Positions 51,643 through 61,807 are shown, counted from the stretch's first letter. The stretch: DNA of 64,000 nt from Winslowiella iniecta (GCF_001267535.1 NZ_JRXE01000010.1:51123-115122), one strand, 5' to 3'. A program made the numbers and translations. Notes: a model not told the origin generated them from the sequence alone.

Positions 51643-52713
51643 TTATATTTGCGAAAATTCATCAGGGTGAAACGTATGAAACAGTGTTTGCCACGCCTTA
51701 AATATCTGGTTTCTGTTGTTTATCTCCTTGATAAAGGCATTATCAATCTCCTCGGCTTTAATAAAATCCTGAAATGACAGGCGATATTTTCCTGCGTCGT
51801 GCAGCATATATCTAATGCTGGCAGGATTTATCCGATGCAGGCTGAGCTGTGAGGGAGGAGTAAACGTGAAATTTCCCCGCCAGATATCTCTGAGGGTGGT
51901 GATATCAGAATCGACAATATTAGGCTCTTCGAGAGCCTCGGTGAGGTTAACTTCTTGCCCCGCCCCCATGGGCACCGTAAATCTTTCCAGTTTTTTCAGA
52001 TGTTGCTCTAGATTAGTGCGCAGGGTGGTGGATGTCGCCCGTAACTTGTCGACTTCAAGCCCGTTAAGATGGCGCATTATATTGGGCATAATTATCGGGT
52101 TATTCGATACCTTTTCAAGGTCGGAAAGAGGCTGCGCAACGGGAAGTTCAGGGCGGGGAGCGGGGTCTGCCACCAGAACTTCATAGCCACTTTCTAACGC
52201 GGTTTTATTTAATAGTCGGTAGCCGCCTGCTGCCAGCCCCAAACCAAATGACACTAATCCTGCTGCAAAGGATACCCACCCGAATCGTGCAGCCGCTTTC
52301 GGGTCGCATTGCTGAATCGCCGTGCTGACTAATCCGGTAACATCCGCCAGCAGGCCTGCTGCGCCGGTAGCCAGTGTTATCGCCGATGACGCGCCCAGTG
52401 CGGCACTGAGGCTTCCCGCGACGACGAGCGAGGCCCCGGCGGTAAAGGCCGCTGTCAGCAGGCCCAGCAGCCCGATCCCGATCCCCAGCCCGGCCTGCCA
52501 GCTAAAATGCCCGGATGGGTCAGACAGGTTGATCGGGTCGTTATGACAGTACGCATAAGGATTGATCCCGCCCCGGCCAAACGGACTCCAGCTGTCCGGG
52601 CAGGAAAAACGCATTAACTCCGGGTTATACACCCGATAGCCCTTACCCAGGTGGTAAGTTTCACTGACGGGGTCGAAGCGCTCACCGTTAAACCTCAATA
52701 AATAACTGCTCAT
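51643..52713 (-). CDS. Short RHS-core protein B (tandem paralogue)
   Basis: A 356-residue paralogue of the neighbouring protein, nearly identical in the RHS core and hydrophobic region (residues 1-160) and clearly similar but more divergent after that. Shared C-terminal blocks are LDVDRLRATST/LEVDKLRATST, LTEAL.EP, DIWRG and NRNQIFK.WQ.LF..FHPD. A GAGGAG RBS precedes ATG 52713. The leaders of both genes share a GATCTACTGAGTGAG segment, so promoter and gene were duplicated together. No immunity gene is evident between them. It is divergent from the 1637-residue protein. Confidence 0.75.
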   Translation of the reverse strand: MSSYLLRFNGERFDPVSETYHLGKGYRVYNPELMRFSCPDSWSPFGRGGINPYAYCHNDPINLSDPSGHFSWQAGLGIGIGLLGLLTAAFTAGASLVVAGSLSAALGASSAITLATGAAGLLADVTGLVSTAIQQCDPKAAARFGWVSFAAGLVSFGLGLAAGGYRLLNKTALESGYEVLVADPAPRPELPVAQPLSDLEKVSNNPIIMPNIMRHLNGLEVDKLRATSTTLRTNLEQHLKKLERFTVPMGAGQEVNLTEALEEPNIVDSDITTLRDIWRGNFTFTPPSQLSLHRINPASIRYMLHDAGKYRLSFQDFIKAEEIDNAFIKEINNRNQIFKAWQTLFHTFHPDEFSQI

Positions 52714-53011
52714 CGTTAACTCCTCGTGAAAATCCTGGAGTGTGAATTAAGCGCAGAGATCTACTGAGTGAGAAAATCACAATAACAACTCTGGGAGTGT
52801 GGGCACATAAGGTTCTGAGAACGGATGAATCTTGCAGATGACAGCATGATTTCATCGGCATGAGAAGCGGCTAGCGGTTAATGCCGGTCATTGACGGGAC
52901 GAAAAAACGATTTGTCAAAAACTGACAGTATTGTTCTAAATACGAAAGAACGGATGAGGTTAATCGGTATTAACTGAGGGTAATTATTCGATTATTTTAA
53001 GGTCAAATATT

Positions 53012-56000
53012 ATGGTGCAGTCAATTCTTTCGGGACGTTTAGGTCCGTTGAATTTATTACCCGCCACCCAGCCAGCCCCTGAAAAAATCACTCCCGATAC
53101 CTTACCGCAGCTACTTGAAAAAATGACTGAAGCCGGAATTAACTGGTCGCAAAATCAAGAAATTGGTCAAAATATTCTGACGTTATTAACTGAGCTACCG
53201 GGATTTAAAGAAGAGCTGGTCGCCGGCAGCGGATTGCGCCTCAAACAGCCGCTGCCAGAAAGTACTGACAATCTCACGCTTAACGATTTTTTTGAGGGCG
53301 AATATCCGCCGACGGAAACGCAGTACGAACTCACCTGGAGTAATATCTTCAATTTCGGTGTGAAGGCCGCTGAAGCGGTTGCGCCGTCAACCCTCTCTTC
53401 TTTTACGGACGCCATCACGTCCGCGCCCGATCCTCTGTCGGTGAAAAAGGTGATGTCAGACTGGGGACGTAAAATGGCCGTCGATATCCTGCTGGAAACG
53501 ACCAGTAAATTGACCGGGCTGGATAAGCTGGTGGATGTTGTTCCGCTAATCGATCTGATTAAAGGTGTGAAGAAGGCGCTCTCTGGTGAAGATAAAAGTC
53601 TTGGCGAGAAGTTGAAGGCTTTGACCTATGAATTTAATAACGCGCGCGCCAGCCTGAAAAAAAGATCCGATTCCATGCAGTTCCACGTAGTGGATAGGCT
53701 GTGTCTGGTGCTGGATATCCTGCAGAAAAGTGTCTCACTGAAGAATAATGAGAAAAGTAATCTTTCAGAGCTGAGAAAGCCTGTGGAGGAAATACACAAT
53801 AGCATTGGGCTGGGTGCTGTCGGCAAGGCGGTGACATTTTTTCTGAATGTGCATGATTCCTGGCAGCAATGGGAAAAAAGCAATATCACGGTTAATGAAT
53901 TCTTTATCAATCTGACGGAAAAGGTCGCGCCAGAACAGATGGCGCTGCCGATAAGAATCACGGAAAAAATAGCCCAAAGTATTCAGGACGGTAAATTGCA
54001 GCTGGAAGGACTTCCTGATCACCCGGAAGTGAAGGTCAGCGGTAGCGAAGCACTACAGGCGAAAGGGGCAGCCGACGTCGTCGCTCATATTCAGTGGTTA
54101 AAAGCGGTGTTAATCCATCCGGAGATGATGAAAACCCTCGAAAAGGCAGATGATGCCCTGCTGCATGAGACTTTCGGTCTTGACCCGGCTGAACGCGCAT
54201 TTTTGCGAAATCATCTGCTGCGGTACGCTCAGGCGCTTACCTCCTTTAAGAATAATGGCTCCGATGCTGAAAATATTATGGCGATGATGAGCCAGCTGGA
54301 GATCGCCGGGGCGAATATTGCGCTGAAGCCCCAACTGGGAGCGGTCGGCGAATTATTGACAGATAATGCCCGTTTATCCGATATCGGTGAGCTTTACACC
54401 AGTAAGGGCACGCTCGCCAAAATGGGCAAAGCGTTCTCGATGATTGATGTGCAGAAAACGTTGCAGAAAGCGGCTTCGGCGGCTTTCCGCACGGTTTTCG
54501 GCGTGCTGGGCGACGCGGTAAAACCATTAGCACTGGTGATGCAGAAAACGATTCAGTTTTCCAACAGTGCTTATGCGGTTGGCGTGACACAGCCTGGCAT
54601 GTTGTACAGTGCATTCAGTGATTTCCTGAAGCAGGATTTTATTGATAACCGGAAGGATTACGCCAACCTGTCGCTGGACAAAATCCAGGCGCTGGCGGTT
54701 TTTTGCTTTACCAGCAGACACGTTCAGGTTCCTGTCACGGCCACCGGGGGAGAGTGGCTAAAAGCCTATGCCGAAGCAGATCCAGAGAAACTTACGGTGA
54801 AGGATAAGTTTATTCAGCACGCGGTACTGGAGCCCATGGTGGTCGGCGAAATCATCGCGGCAATCCGTGATGATGACCCGATTCGGGCAAGGAGAAACCT
54901 CGAGCCGCTAAGCGAAACGCTAAAAATCTGGGCTGGCGAATCACCCGGCCTGCGACTGGCTGCGGAAACCGTGCCATACCTGCCAGCGTTGAAACGTGCG
55001 TGGGAGGAACTGACCGCGCTGAACCATCAGGAGCTGGTTGGCATACGCGACGCGCTGAAAGCGCAGAGGTCATTGCAGGAGGCGATTAACCGCAACAGCC
55101 TGAGCAAACCTTCTGCGGAAACGCAGGAAGGCAGGCTTAAAGCGCTGGGCGAATTGCAGACAAAGCTGGTCGAACTGCAAAGAAAGCTCGGGGATGAACC
55201 CAGCTGGAAAAAGGGGATGCAGGCCGAGTTAGACGCGCTACGTAATGTACTAACCCGATCGCTGAAAGGTGAGGCGCTTGACCGGCTTCAGGATGAACTG
55301 GATTCGGTGCAGAATCACCTGAAAACTGTTTTGCAGCAGCCGCAAGCGGATGCCATATCGCTTCGTGCCATCCATGAGAAGCTGCAACTGACGTTACGAA
55401 ATACCCTGGTAGCGGAAGGTGTTCCGTCCTCAGCGATCATACTGGAACAGCTTGGGGCGCTGGAAAAGACCCTGAGCACGCTGCCGATGGAGCCAAAGCT
55501 GACGGATATCCGCTCACTGCAAATTTTCCTTGGGCAGGCCATCGCCCGGCTGGCGACCAGCGATAAGCCTGAACTGCAAAGCGCAGCAGCCGAGCTGAAT
55601 ACCCTGATGAGGAAATTTGCATCGGAAAATCTGGTTAACTTCATTGACTGGGCTAAAGATGCTTTTGTTAATCTTTTCACCAAAGAAATCGAGCTGACAC
55701 CGGAAGAAAAGGCGCAGGGCTACTTTGTTGTCGAATCTGCTCCTGGGAGGGGGCAACTGGCCGCCGGTGCTGCAGCGGGAGCCGCCGTGGGTGGGCTGGT
55801 GTCAATGCTCTGGCTGGCGGGTGACAGTCTGCTGAGTAAGGGTGATGCTGCCCGCCCGATGGTGATTAACCGCAGGGTGCCGGAGGCATTAAAAACCGAA
55901 GGCGATCATGAACCGATGATCGTGACCATCAACGCGCCGGACGCCGGTGTCTACGCCCCGACGACGGAATCGATTGTCGGTGACAGCATGCAATGGAAAA

Positions 56001-57925
56001 AGCTGTTTTGCGTGCTGTTAGCCACGGGTGCCGGAGCGGTATCAGGTCTGACCATCGCGACATTATTAAACCGACCGGTCAGAGAGAAACGCAGTGAACC
56101 GGTGCCGGTCACATCAGCGAATGAGACCACCAGTCATAGTGAAGCCAAAATCAGAAATCGACGTGATCTCGACAGCGTGAAAAGTGAGACTACCCGATTA
56201 ACGCGAAGCGATCTCTCTATGTTTTTCCCCGGCCAGTTAGAGGAGAGCGCGGGGCATCGCGGGAGAATACGCCATTCAGCTAAAGATGAAGAAATCATTA
56301 AACAGATACTTCAGTCTGATAATACAACCAGAAATATTTCAGTAGAGGACAGCCATAATATCAAAGGCACGACATCCAGCCTCACAGCAGGCAATGTTTC
56401 AAACGGCTGGTTTTATCAGGATTTTCGTGAATACAGAGATGAAAGAATGCAATTGGACCTGCTTCTGGCCAGGAAGCGTGGAGTGTCAGTCGAGAATAAA
56501 GGCACGGCCAAGGTCAATTTCAGTAAGCAACAAGTGGTTGAGGCAGGAAATGTTTTAAGTGGCCAGGTAAAAAATGGCCTGGTAAACAGATTTTGTAGTG
56601 AGTTAAGCTTCAAAACCTATATTTACCAATACATCCAGGACATTATTGATAAATATCCGCAAAGTCGGGGTTATATAACATCACCTAATGATGAAGTTTC
56701 GATTAGGCCAACAGGAAGAAGCGTGCATCCGGAAAGACGAGTGCCCATCATGGACATCGCGACCGGTAAGATCAATATGAACGATTATGACATCGTCTGG
56801 GAGGGGCACGAACAGCACAAGCCGCTGGCGGCGAGAGGAAGTGGGGTGCCAAAATTAGCGTTCCGCGATGCACTTTTCCCGAATGGAAATAATCAACAGT
56901 ATAGTAATACTCAAAACAAAGCGAGAGCGGCGGGAACCCATGGCCCGGCGCTTCCCGATATCATTGCAAAAAAACACACGGACGATTTGGCGAAGTTAAA
57001 AAATAATGCTGAATTCAAAGATTCAGTGAAAAAGTACCAGAACGTTGCGCATGTTGCGGTGGCAGAAGATATCTATACCAAACTGTCAAAATATAGTGTG
57101 AAACTTACAGCAGAGGAGAAGAAAGATTTTAAACTGTTACTCAATCTCTTCTGTGAAGGGGCGATGGACGCGTTTGGCTTAACATTTAATGGCGAACCCT
57201 TAGCCAATACTGTCTGCTTCCGGTATAAAAATAAAATCCTGGCCTGGGATGACTTTGGTTCGTCAGTCATGATCGATGACTCTGAAGCGGGAAGAACCAA
57301 CGCAGAGATGCAGAAATTTATCACAAGCCACCTGAAAGCCTATACACAGGCCGAGATGGAAAATTCAGATGTAAAAAATACCAGATTCAAAGGTTCGGCG
57401 TTTCATGCCGGCAGTATTATCCGTTCGCCTTTTGATACGGTAACCCGCGATGAGCATTTTTCATTTAATGTCAGTGCCGCACAAGCGGAAAATGACCGGG
57501 ATACGATGTTAAGAACCAAGGATGAAAGAATGAAAGCTTTAATCATCGATGTGACGGGGTCATTGGTGCAAGCCGCTATTACCTTTTTTCCAATCCCTCC
57601 TGGTGCGTCAACATTGGCGAAAAAAGCACTGATGCGTTTTACTGCCAGCGTGATGACTGGCCTGGCCAAGGTGAACAATGCCGACTGGCCGAAGGATGAA
57701 CACGACCTGATGGAAAAGGCGTGGCGAGGTGCGTTGAAGAATTTGATTATCGACGGTGTATCGATTGGTAGTGCGCTGGCAGCTAAACATTACCCTGATA
57801 TTATCAGCCCGCTGACGACTCAAACGGTGCAACATATGATCAACACGGGTGTCCCCAGTGGTACACCAAGGGTGCCAGCCTTGATTAAGTTCTATCTGGA
57901 TAAAGCCGCTACCGCAAAGATGTAA
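53012..57925 (+). CDS. Very large unrecognised protein, possible toxin or effector
   Basis: A 1637-residue protein with no Sec signal. Residues 1 to about 890 are largely helical, with long stretches rich in Leu, Lys and Glu. Two hydrophobic segments follow, about 913-936 (AAGAAAGAAVGGLVSMLWLAG) and 996-1020 (CVLLATGAGAVSGLTIATLL), separated by some 60 residues. The last 600 residues are polar, with a third moderately hydrophobic piece near 1510 (LIIDVTGSLVQAAITFFPIPPG). Size, membrane pair in the second half and its place beside RHS-core genes suggest a membrane-inserting toxin or secreted effector. No known catalytic motif was recognised. A possible promoter (TTGTCA-N17-TCTAAA, 52912-52940) precedes it; the rest of 52714-53011 shows no gene. 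Confidence 0.7.
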   Translation: MVQSILSGRLGPLNLLPATQPAPEKITPDTLPQLLEKMTEAGINWSQNQEIGQNILTLLTELPGFKEELVAGSGLRLKQPLPESTDNLTLNDFFEGEYPPTETQYELTWSNIFNFGVKAAEAVAPSTLSSFTDAITSAPDPLSVKKVMSDWGRKMAVDILLETTSKLTGLDKLVDVVPLIDLIKGVKKALSGEDKSLGEKLKALTYEFNNARASLKKRSDSMQFHVVDRLCLVLDILQKSVSLKNNEKSNLSELRKPVEEIHNSIGLGAVGKAVTFFLNVHDSWQQWEKSNITVNEFFINLTEKVAPEQMALPIRITEKIAQSIQDGKLQLEGLPDHPEVKVSGSEALQAKGAADVVAHIQWLKAVLIHPEMMKTLEKADDALLHETFGLDPAERAFLRNHLLRYAQALTSFKNNGSDAENIMAMMSQLEIAGANIALKPQLGAVGELLTDNARLSDIGELYTSKGTLAKMGKAFSMIDVQKTLQKAASAAFRTVFGVLGDAVKPLALVMQKTIQFSNSAYAVGVTQPGMLYSAFSDFLKQDFIDNRKDYANLSLDKIQALAVFCFTSRHVQVPVTATGGEWLKAYAEADPEKLTVKDKFIQHAVLEPMVVGEIIAAIRDDDPIRARRNLEPLSETLKIWAGESPGLRLAAETVPYLPALKRAWEELTALNHQELVGIRDALKAQRSLQEAINRNSLSKPSAETQEGRLKALGELQTKLVELQRKLGDEPSWKKGMQAELDALRNVLTRSLKGEALDRLQDELDSVQNHLKTVLQQPQADAISLRAIHEKLQLTLRNTLVAEGVPSSAIILEQLGALEKTLSTLPMEPKLTDIRSLQIFLGQAIARLATSDKPELQSAAAELNTLMRKFASENLVNFIDWAKDAFVNLFTKEIELTPEEKAQGYFVVESAPGRGQLAAGAAAGAAVGGLVSMLWLAGDSLLSKGDAARPMVINRRVPEALKTEGDHEPMIVTINAPDAGVYAPTTESIVGDSMQWKKLFCVLLATGAGAVSGLTIATLLNRPVREKRSEPVPVTSANETTSHSEAKIRNRRDLDSVKSETTRLTRSDLSMFFPGQLEESAGHRGRIRHSAKDEEIIKQILQSDNTTRNISVEDSHNIKGTTSSLTAGNVSNGWFYQDFREYRDERMQLDLLLARKRGVSVENKGTAKVNFSKQQVVEAGNVLSGQVKNGLVNRFCSELSFKTYIYQYIQDIIDKYPQSRGYITSPNDEVSIRPTGRSVHPERRVPIMDIATGKINMNDYDIVWEGHEQHKPLAARGSGVPKLAFRDALFPNGNNQQYSNTQNKARAAGTHGPALPDIIAKKHTDDLAKLKNNAEFKDSVKKYQNVAHVAVAEDIYTKLSKYSVKLTAEEKKDFKLLLNLFCEGAMDAFGLTFNGEPLANTVCFRYKNKILAWDDFGSSVMIDDSEAGRTNAEMQKFITSHLKAYTQAEMENSDVKNTRFKGSAFHAGSIIRSPFDTVTRDEHFSFNVSAAQAENDRDTMLRTKDERMKALIIDVTGSLVQAAITFFPIPPGASTLAKKALMRFTASVMTGLAKVNNADWPKDEHDLMEKAWRGALKNLIIDGVSIGSALAAKHYPDIISPLTTQTVQHMINTGVPSGTPRVPALIKFYLDKAATAKM

Positions 57926-57957
57926 TTTTGCTGGCAGGGGACTCACAACAGGACGTT

Positions 57958-57980
57958 ACAGCGGCATTTATGCCGCTTTT
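57958..57980 (+). terminator. Possible terminator after the large gene
   Basis: AGCGGCA-TTTA-TGCCGCT hairpin followed by a short T-run. It lies between the large gene and the acyltransferase gene and may reduce read-through. Confidence 0.4.
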
Positions 57981-58065
57981 GACCACAAGGATTCCGGAGT
58001 CGTCCCTTCAGGCGAAACCTTCGGAGGTTATTCAGGTTTTAATGATCATTACTAAGGTTTTGGCT

Positions 58066-58986
58066 ATGGAGAATAATCAATCACGGCCCGTCGTTTATCT
58101 GTTTGCCGGTCAGGGTAACCCGCTTATCGGTATGGGCTCAGATCTCTGGGGTATAAATGATTCGACCCGTCAGATTTGGGATTGCGCCAGCGATATTTCG
58201 CAAACCGATATTCGACGCCTTTGCTTAAAAGGTCCAATGAATAAACTCATACAAACCACTTGTCAGCAGGTAGCGGTCACTGCGATTAACGTCACGCTTT
58301 ATACTTTGTGTCGTGAAAAACTGGCGGTTGAGAATGTGGTGGGTTTATGCGGCCATAGCGTCGGCGAATATGCGGCATTGTACGCGGCAAATGCCGTGAC
58401 CCTTGAAGATCTGTTTAGCATGATCCACTTTCGTTCTCAGCTGATGCATGAGTTGAGTCAGGCCAGTAAAGGTGCGATGCGTGCAGTGAAGGGTGTCGAT
58501 TATCAGACGATGACTGACCTGATTGCGCGTTCCGGCGCCGGGCTGGATATCAGCTGCGATAACAGCCACCGACAGCAGGTTATCGGTGGCACTGCCGATT
58601 CTCTCAATGAATTTTCCCGTATACTGACCTTGAGTGGATACGACAATGCAAAGCTCGCGGTGAGTGGTGCCTGGCATACCCGACTGATGCAGGAGGGAGT
58701 CCAACGGATGCGGGATTTTCTCGCGACGGTGGAGATCAAACGCCCTCAGCACGATGTGCTGATGAATGTTACTGGTGCGCCAGAGCTCATTCCTGCAACT
58801 ATTAAAGAAAATTTGTCACTGCATTTAACTCATACCGTTAAATGGAGGGATTCGATGGCGCATTTGTTAAGCCGCCCTTTAACGCCATTGCTGGTCGAGG
58901 TCAGCAATAAGGCTTACCTCGGGCAAATGCTGAAGGATTTCACTGGCTATTCGCCGACGTTGTCGTTGCATTGCAGAAAGATCTAA
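58066..58986 (+). CDS. Orphan FabD/PKS-type acyltransferase
   Basis: A 306-residue malonyl-CoA:ACP transacylase-like protein. It has the opening VVYLFAGQGNPLIGMGSDL, the Gln of TTCQQVAV, the nucleophile elbow GLCGHSVGEYAAL with Ser98, an Arg in HFRSQLM and the catalytic His (about 204) in SGAWHTRLM. Family enzymes move malonyl or other acyl groups from CoA to an acyl carrier protein. It differs from a housekeeping FabD in context: no fab genes, no ACP and no PKS module lie nearby. It follows the 1637-residue gene on the same strand. ATG 58066 with AAGG is preferred over ATG 58042. It could act with that protein, or be left from a lost pathway. Confidence 0.8.
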   Translation: MENNQSRPVVYLFAGQGNPLIGMGSDLWGINDSTRQIWDCASDISQTDIRRLCLKGPMNKLIQTTCQQVAVTAINVTLYTLCREKLAVENVVGLCGHSVGEYAALYAANAVTLEDLFSMIHFRSQLMHELSQASKGAMRAVKGVDYQTMTDLIARSGAGLDISCDNSHRQQVIGGTADSLNEFSRILTLSGYDNAKLAVSGAWHTRLMQEGVQRMRDFLATVEIKRPQHDVLMNVTGAPELIPATIKENLSLHLTHTVKWRDSMAHLLSRPLTPLLVEVSNKAYLGQMLKDFTGYSPTLSLHCRKI

Positions 58987-59170
58987 ACATTACCGCTGCT
59001 GTAAAAAGTGCACTTCTCATCCGACAGAGATCTTCATCTGCTGTCTTTCTCTTGCGATTGCTATGCTTAGAAAAGCAGTAGGGTGACGCAATGATGTCAT
59101 CCCCAGAGCTGAGGATCGGATTACGTCTGCTCAGCTGTGACTAAAGTTAATCTGAGAATATAAAGGCGTC

Positions 59171-59566
59171 ATGATGAAAATTACCCCAATAATCGCTCTG
59201 TTAACGGTTTTCAGTTTCAGTACCCATGCTGAGGAGGGAGGATTTAAAGCGGGAGAAACGGCGCCACCTCCGCACCAACAGGACGCCGGATACAAAGGAA
59301 CGGAAGATACCAGAGAAAACACCATTAATAAGGTTCGCGACCTTAACCAGGATGCCTGGGTCACGCTGGAAGGGAATATCATCCAACATAAGCAGGGTGA
59401 AAGTTATCTGTTTCGTGATAAAACCGACACCATTGAGATCAAGGTTCCGCAGAAAGTGTGGAAAGGAAAAGAGTTTGAAGCCGATGAGTTAGTCCGGATT
59501 AGCGGACGGGTGCAGGGAAAAGGGGAGAGTACCGTGATTAATGTTGAGCGGTTGGGTGAGCCATAA
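59171..59566 (+). CDS. YgiW/YdeI family OB-fold stress protein
   Basis: A 131-residue periplasmic protein: Sec signal (MMKITPIIALLTVFSFSTHA, cleavage after THA), then a bacterial OB-fold: INKVRDLNQDAWVTLEGNI, YLFRDKTDTIEIKVPQKVW, VRISGRVQGKGESTVINVERL. The family includes YgiW and YdeI, linked to stress and antimicrobial peptide tolerance. Its stop codon overlaps the start of the LacI-like gene as TAATG. RBS AAGG before ATG 59171. Confidence 0.88.
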   Translation: MMKITPIIALLTVFSFSTHAEEGGFKAGETAPPPHQQDAGYKGTEDTRENTINKVRDLNQDAWVTLEGNIIQHKQGESYLFRDKTDTIEIKVPQKVWKGKEFEADELVRISGRVQGKGESTVINVERLGEP

Positions 59567-60456
59567 TGATTGGGGAAAAGATGCCACTAAAGCAAGGTAA
59601 CAGCCAAATTATCGGCGTGGTTAGCGATCACTTCACGAATCCTTATACCGTGAAGATGCTAAATGAGTTAACCCGGCAACTTAATGCGCGCGGTTGTAAT
59701 ACGCTGCTGCTGAATGTTGACTCGCGGGAAAGTTTTACGTCACTCCTGCAAAAGGCGGGAAGGTTACAGGTTGACGGGCTGGTCTTTCTCGCCACGCTGT
59801 TCAGTGAAGAGCTGAATATCGCCGCCGAACTGTTACCCTCGGTTCCGACCCTTTATCTTTGTAGCACTGACAATGCCGATGCGCAGGTGGTCTGTGCTAA
59901 TGACTACGCGGCGGGTGTGGAAATCGGTCATCTACTGCTGGCGCAGGGATTTCAGCGCTTTGGCTATATGAAAGGGCAGGATATCACTGCACCAGACCGG
60001 CAGCGGATGGCGGGGTATACCGCCAGTTTAGCGGCGGCGAATAAATCCCTGGATAAGCTGCTGGTGGCGGGCAGTGATCATCGCGAGCAGGCTTATCAGG
60101 CGATGATGGCCTACCTGAAACAGGCGCGGGCATCAGAACGCATCAACGCGCTATTTTGCGAAAATGATCAGCTGGCCTTTGGTGCGCTACAGGCAGTCCG
60201 TGATTTTGGCCAGGGCGCGCATATCGCAGTGGTGGGTTTTGATGACGTCGATGAAGCGCGTTCATCAACCTGGCACCTGACCAGCTGGACGCAGCGCTGT
60301 GATGTGCAAATTACCGAGGCGCTAAACCGCCTGCTTAACTGCGGCACGGATCATAGCGGTGCATGGCAGCAGGGCGAACTCCAAATCAGGCACTCGCATC
60401 TGGGAAAGGAAGTGCAGGGCGAAATGTCCAAATGTGGCTGCGCCAGTCGCCACTGA
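59566..60456 (+). CDS. LacI-type sensor domain protein lacking the HTH
   Basis: A 296-residue protein matching the periplasmic-binding-protein-like sensor domain of LacI/GalR regulators: SQIIGVVSDHFTNPYTVKMLNEL, VDGLVFLATL, ANDYAAGVEIGHLLLAQG, FCENDQLAFGALQAVRDFG, VVGFDDVDEARSS. The DNA-binding HTH and hinge (about 60 residues) are absent; the frame begins at the ATG overlapping the YgiW-like stop. The C-terminus ends with an unusual Cys-rich GCASRH tail. Either a 5' deletion has inactivated a regulator, or this is a cytoplasmic sugar-binding protein without DNA binding. The preceding gene boundary is exact, which argues for an old rearrangement. Confidence 0.75.
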   Translation: MIGEKMPLKQGNSQIIGVVSDHFTNPYTVKMLNELTRQLNARGCNTLLLNVDSRESFTSLLQKAGRLQVDGLVFLATLFSEELNIAAELLPSVPTLYLCSTDNADAQVVCANDYAAGVEIGHLLLAQGFQRFGYMKGQDITAPDRQRMAGYTASLAAANKSLDKLLVAGSDHREQAYQAMMAYLKQARASERINALFCENDQLAFGALQAVRDFGQGAHIAVVGFDDVDEARSSTWHLTSWTQRCDVQITEALNRLLNCGTDHSGAWQQGELQIRHSHLGKEVQGEMSKCGCASRH

Positions 60457-60592
60457 TAGCGAATGTTCACGGCAGAAATCCGTCACTGCAGTGAGAGGGA
60501 TTTCTGGCCGGATATTCACCGCGCTGGCAAAGCGCTCGGGTCCGCATGAGGGGGGGATGATGGCGATTGCCGACAAACCGCCGCACCAGACG

Positions 60593-61807
60593 TTATTTGA
60601 TCTCGGTGACTAAAGGCTGCTGATCCTGACGGGTATGACTGGCCCGTTTGCGGAACATCAGGAAAGCCACCACCAGTGCCATTAATGCCGGTATCGCACC
60701 GACATAGCCTACCGAAGCCATGGATATGTCAGTGCTGACTTTATTCCCCAGCAGTGCGCCTGCGCCAATACCGATATTGAAGATGCCTGAAAACATCGCC
60801 ATCGCCACATCAGTGGCATCGGGTGCCAGCGTCAGGACTTTCATCTGCATGCTCATACCAATGATCATAAAGGCAACTCCCCACAATAAGCAGAGCGCAA
60901 TCATCCACAGCTCACTGACCGCAGCGCCAGACAGCAGCATCAGACAGGTTAATAACAGCGCGATTGAACCACTCAGCATCAGGTTCAGGTTGGCTTCGCC
61001 AAATTTGCTGAAAATAAAGCTCCCCACGATGCCCGCAGCACCCAGAACTAATAACAGCAGGGTGGCAAAATGCTGGCTGAATCCCGCGACCTTTTCGACA
61101 AAAGGCTCAATGTAAGTGAACGCGGTGAAGTGGGCGGTCACCACGGTGGCCGCCAGAATATACAGCCCGAGCAGCGCGGGGCGGCGGAACAGCTCGTTAA
61201 GACTTCTTACTGAGCCAGCGTCTTCTGAAGACAGTTTCGGCATCACTTTGACTATCAGCCACAACAGCAAAAACGCGATGGCGGCGATCACCAAAAACGT
61301 CACGCGCCAGCCAAATCCCTGACCGATCATTCTGCCCAGCGGTAAGCCCAGCACTGATGCCAGCGCGGTTGCGGATGCAATCAGACCCAGAGCCTGAGCG
61401 CGTTTACCTGCTGGCGCCAGCCGTACCGCTAGCGAGGCGGTAATCGACCAGAATAACGCGTGCGCGAGGGCGACACCGGCGCGACTGATGAGCAGGATAT
61501 CGAAACTCCAGGCGAAAAATGAGAGCAAATGACTGCACACAAATAAACCGAACACCGTAATCAGCAGCGTGCGGCGATTGATATTGCTGGTCATCAACAT
61601 CAGCGGCAGCGACATCAGCGCCACAATCCACGCATAGACGGTCAGCATAATGCCCGTTTGTGCTGACGCCATCCCAAAGCTGCCGCCAATGTCCGAGAGC
61701 AGCCCAACCGGGATGTATTCGGTGGTATTGAAAATAAACGCGGCCACGGCGAGAGTCAGTACGCGTGTCCAGGCGGTTTTACGTGAAACGGCGTTGATAT
61801 CAGACAT
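60593..61807 (-). CDS. sotB: Sugar efflux transporter
   Basis: A 404-residue, 12-segment MFS protein matching E. coli SotB (YdeA) along its length: [20 protein letters not shown] (in parts), [83 protein letters not shown]. SotB exports sugars such as arabinose and IPTG. ATG 61807 is used in preference to the upstream TTG. It converges on the LacI-like gene. Confidence 0.88.
   Translation of the reverse strand: MSDINAVSRKTAWTRVLTLAVAAFIFNTTEYIPVGLLSDIGGSFGMASAQTGIMLTVYAWIVALMSLPLMLMTSNINRRTLLITVFGLFVCSHLLSFFAWSFDILLISRAGVALAHALFWSITASLAVRLAPAGKRAQALGLIASATALASVLGLPLGRMIGQGFGWRVTFLVIAAIAFLLLWLIVKVMPKLSSEDAGSVRSLNELFRRPALLGLYILAATVVTAHFTAFTYIEPFVEKVAGFSQHFATLLLLVLGAAGIVGSFIFSKFGEANLNLMLSGSIALLLTCLMLLSGAAVSELWMIALCLLWGVAFMIIGMSMQMKVLTLAPDATDVAMAMFSGIFNIGIGAGALLGNKVSTDISMASVGYVGAIPALMALVVAFLMFRKRASHTRQDQQPLVTEIK

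Noticed and set aside
51477..51662. 61-residue frame between the RHS-core genes as an immunity gene
   Set aside because: It starts inside the end of the upstream gene without RBS, and its composition and codon pattern do not look coding.
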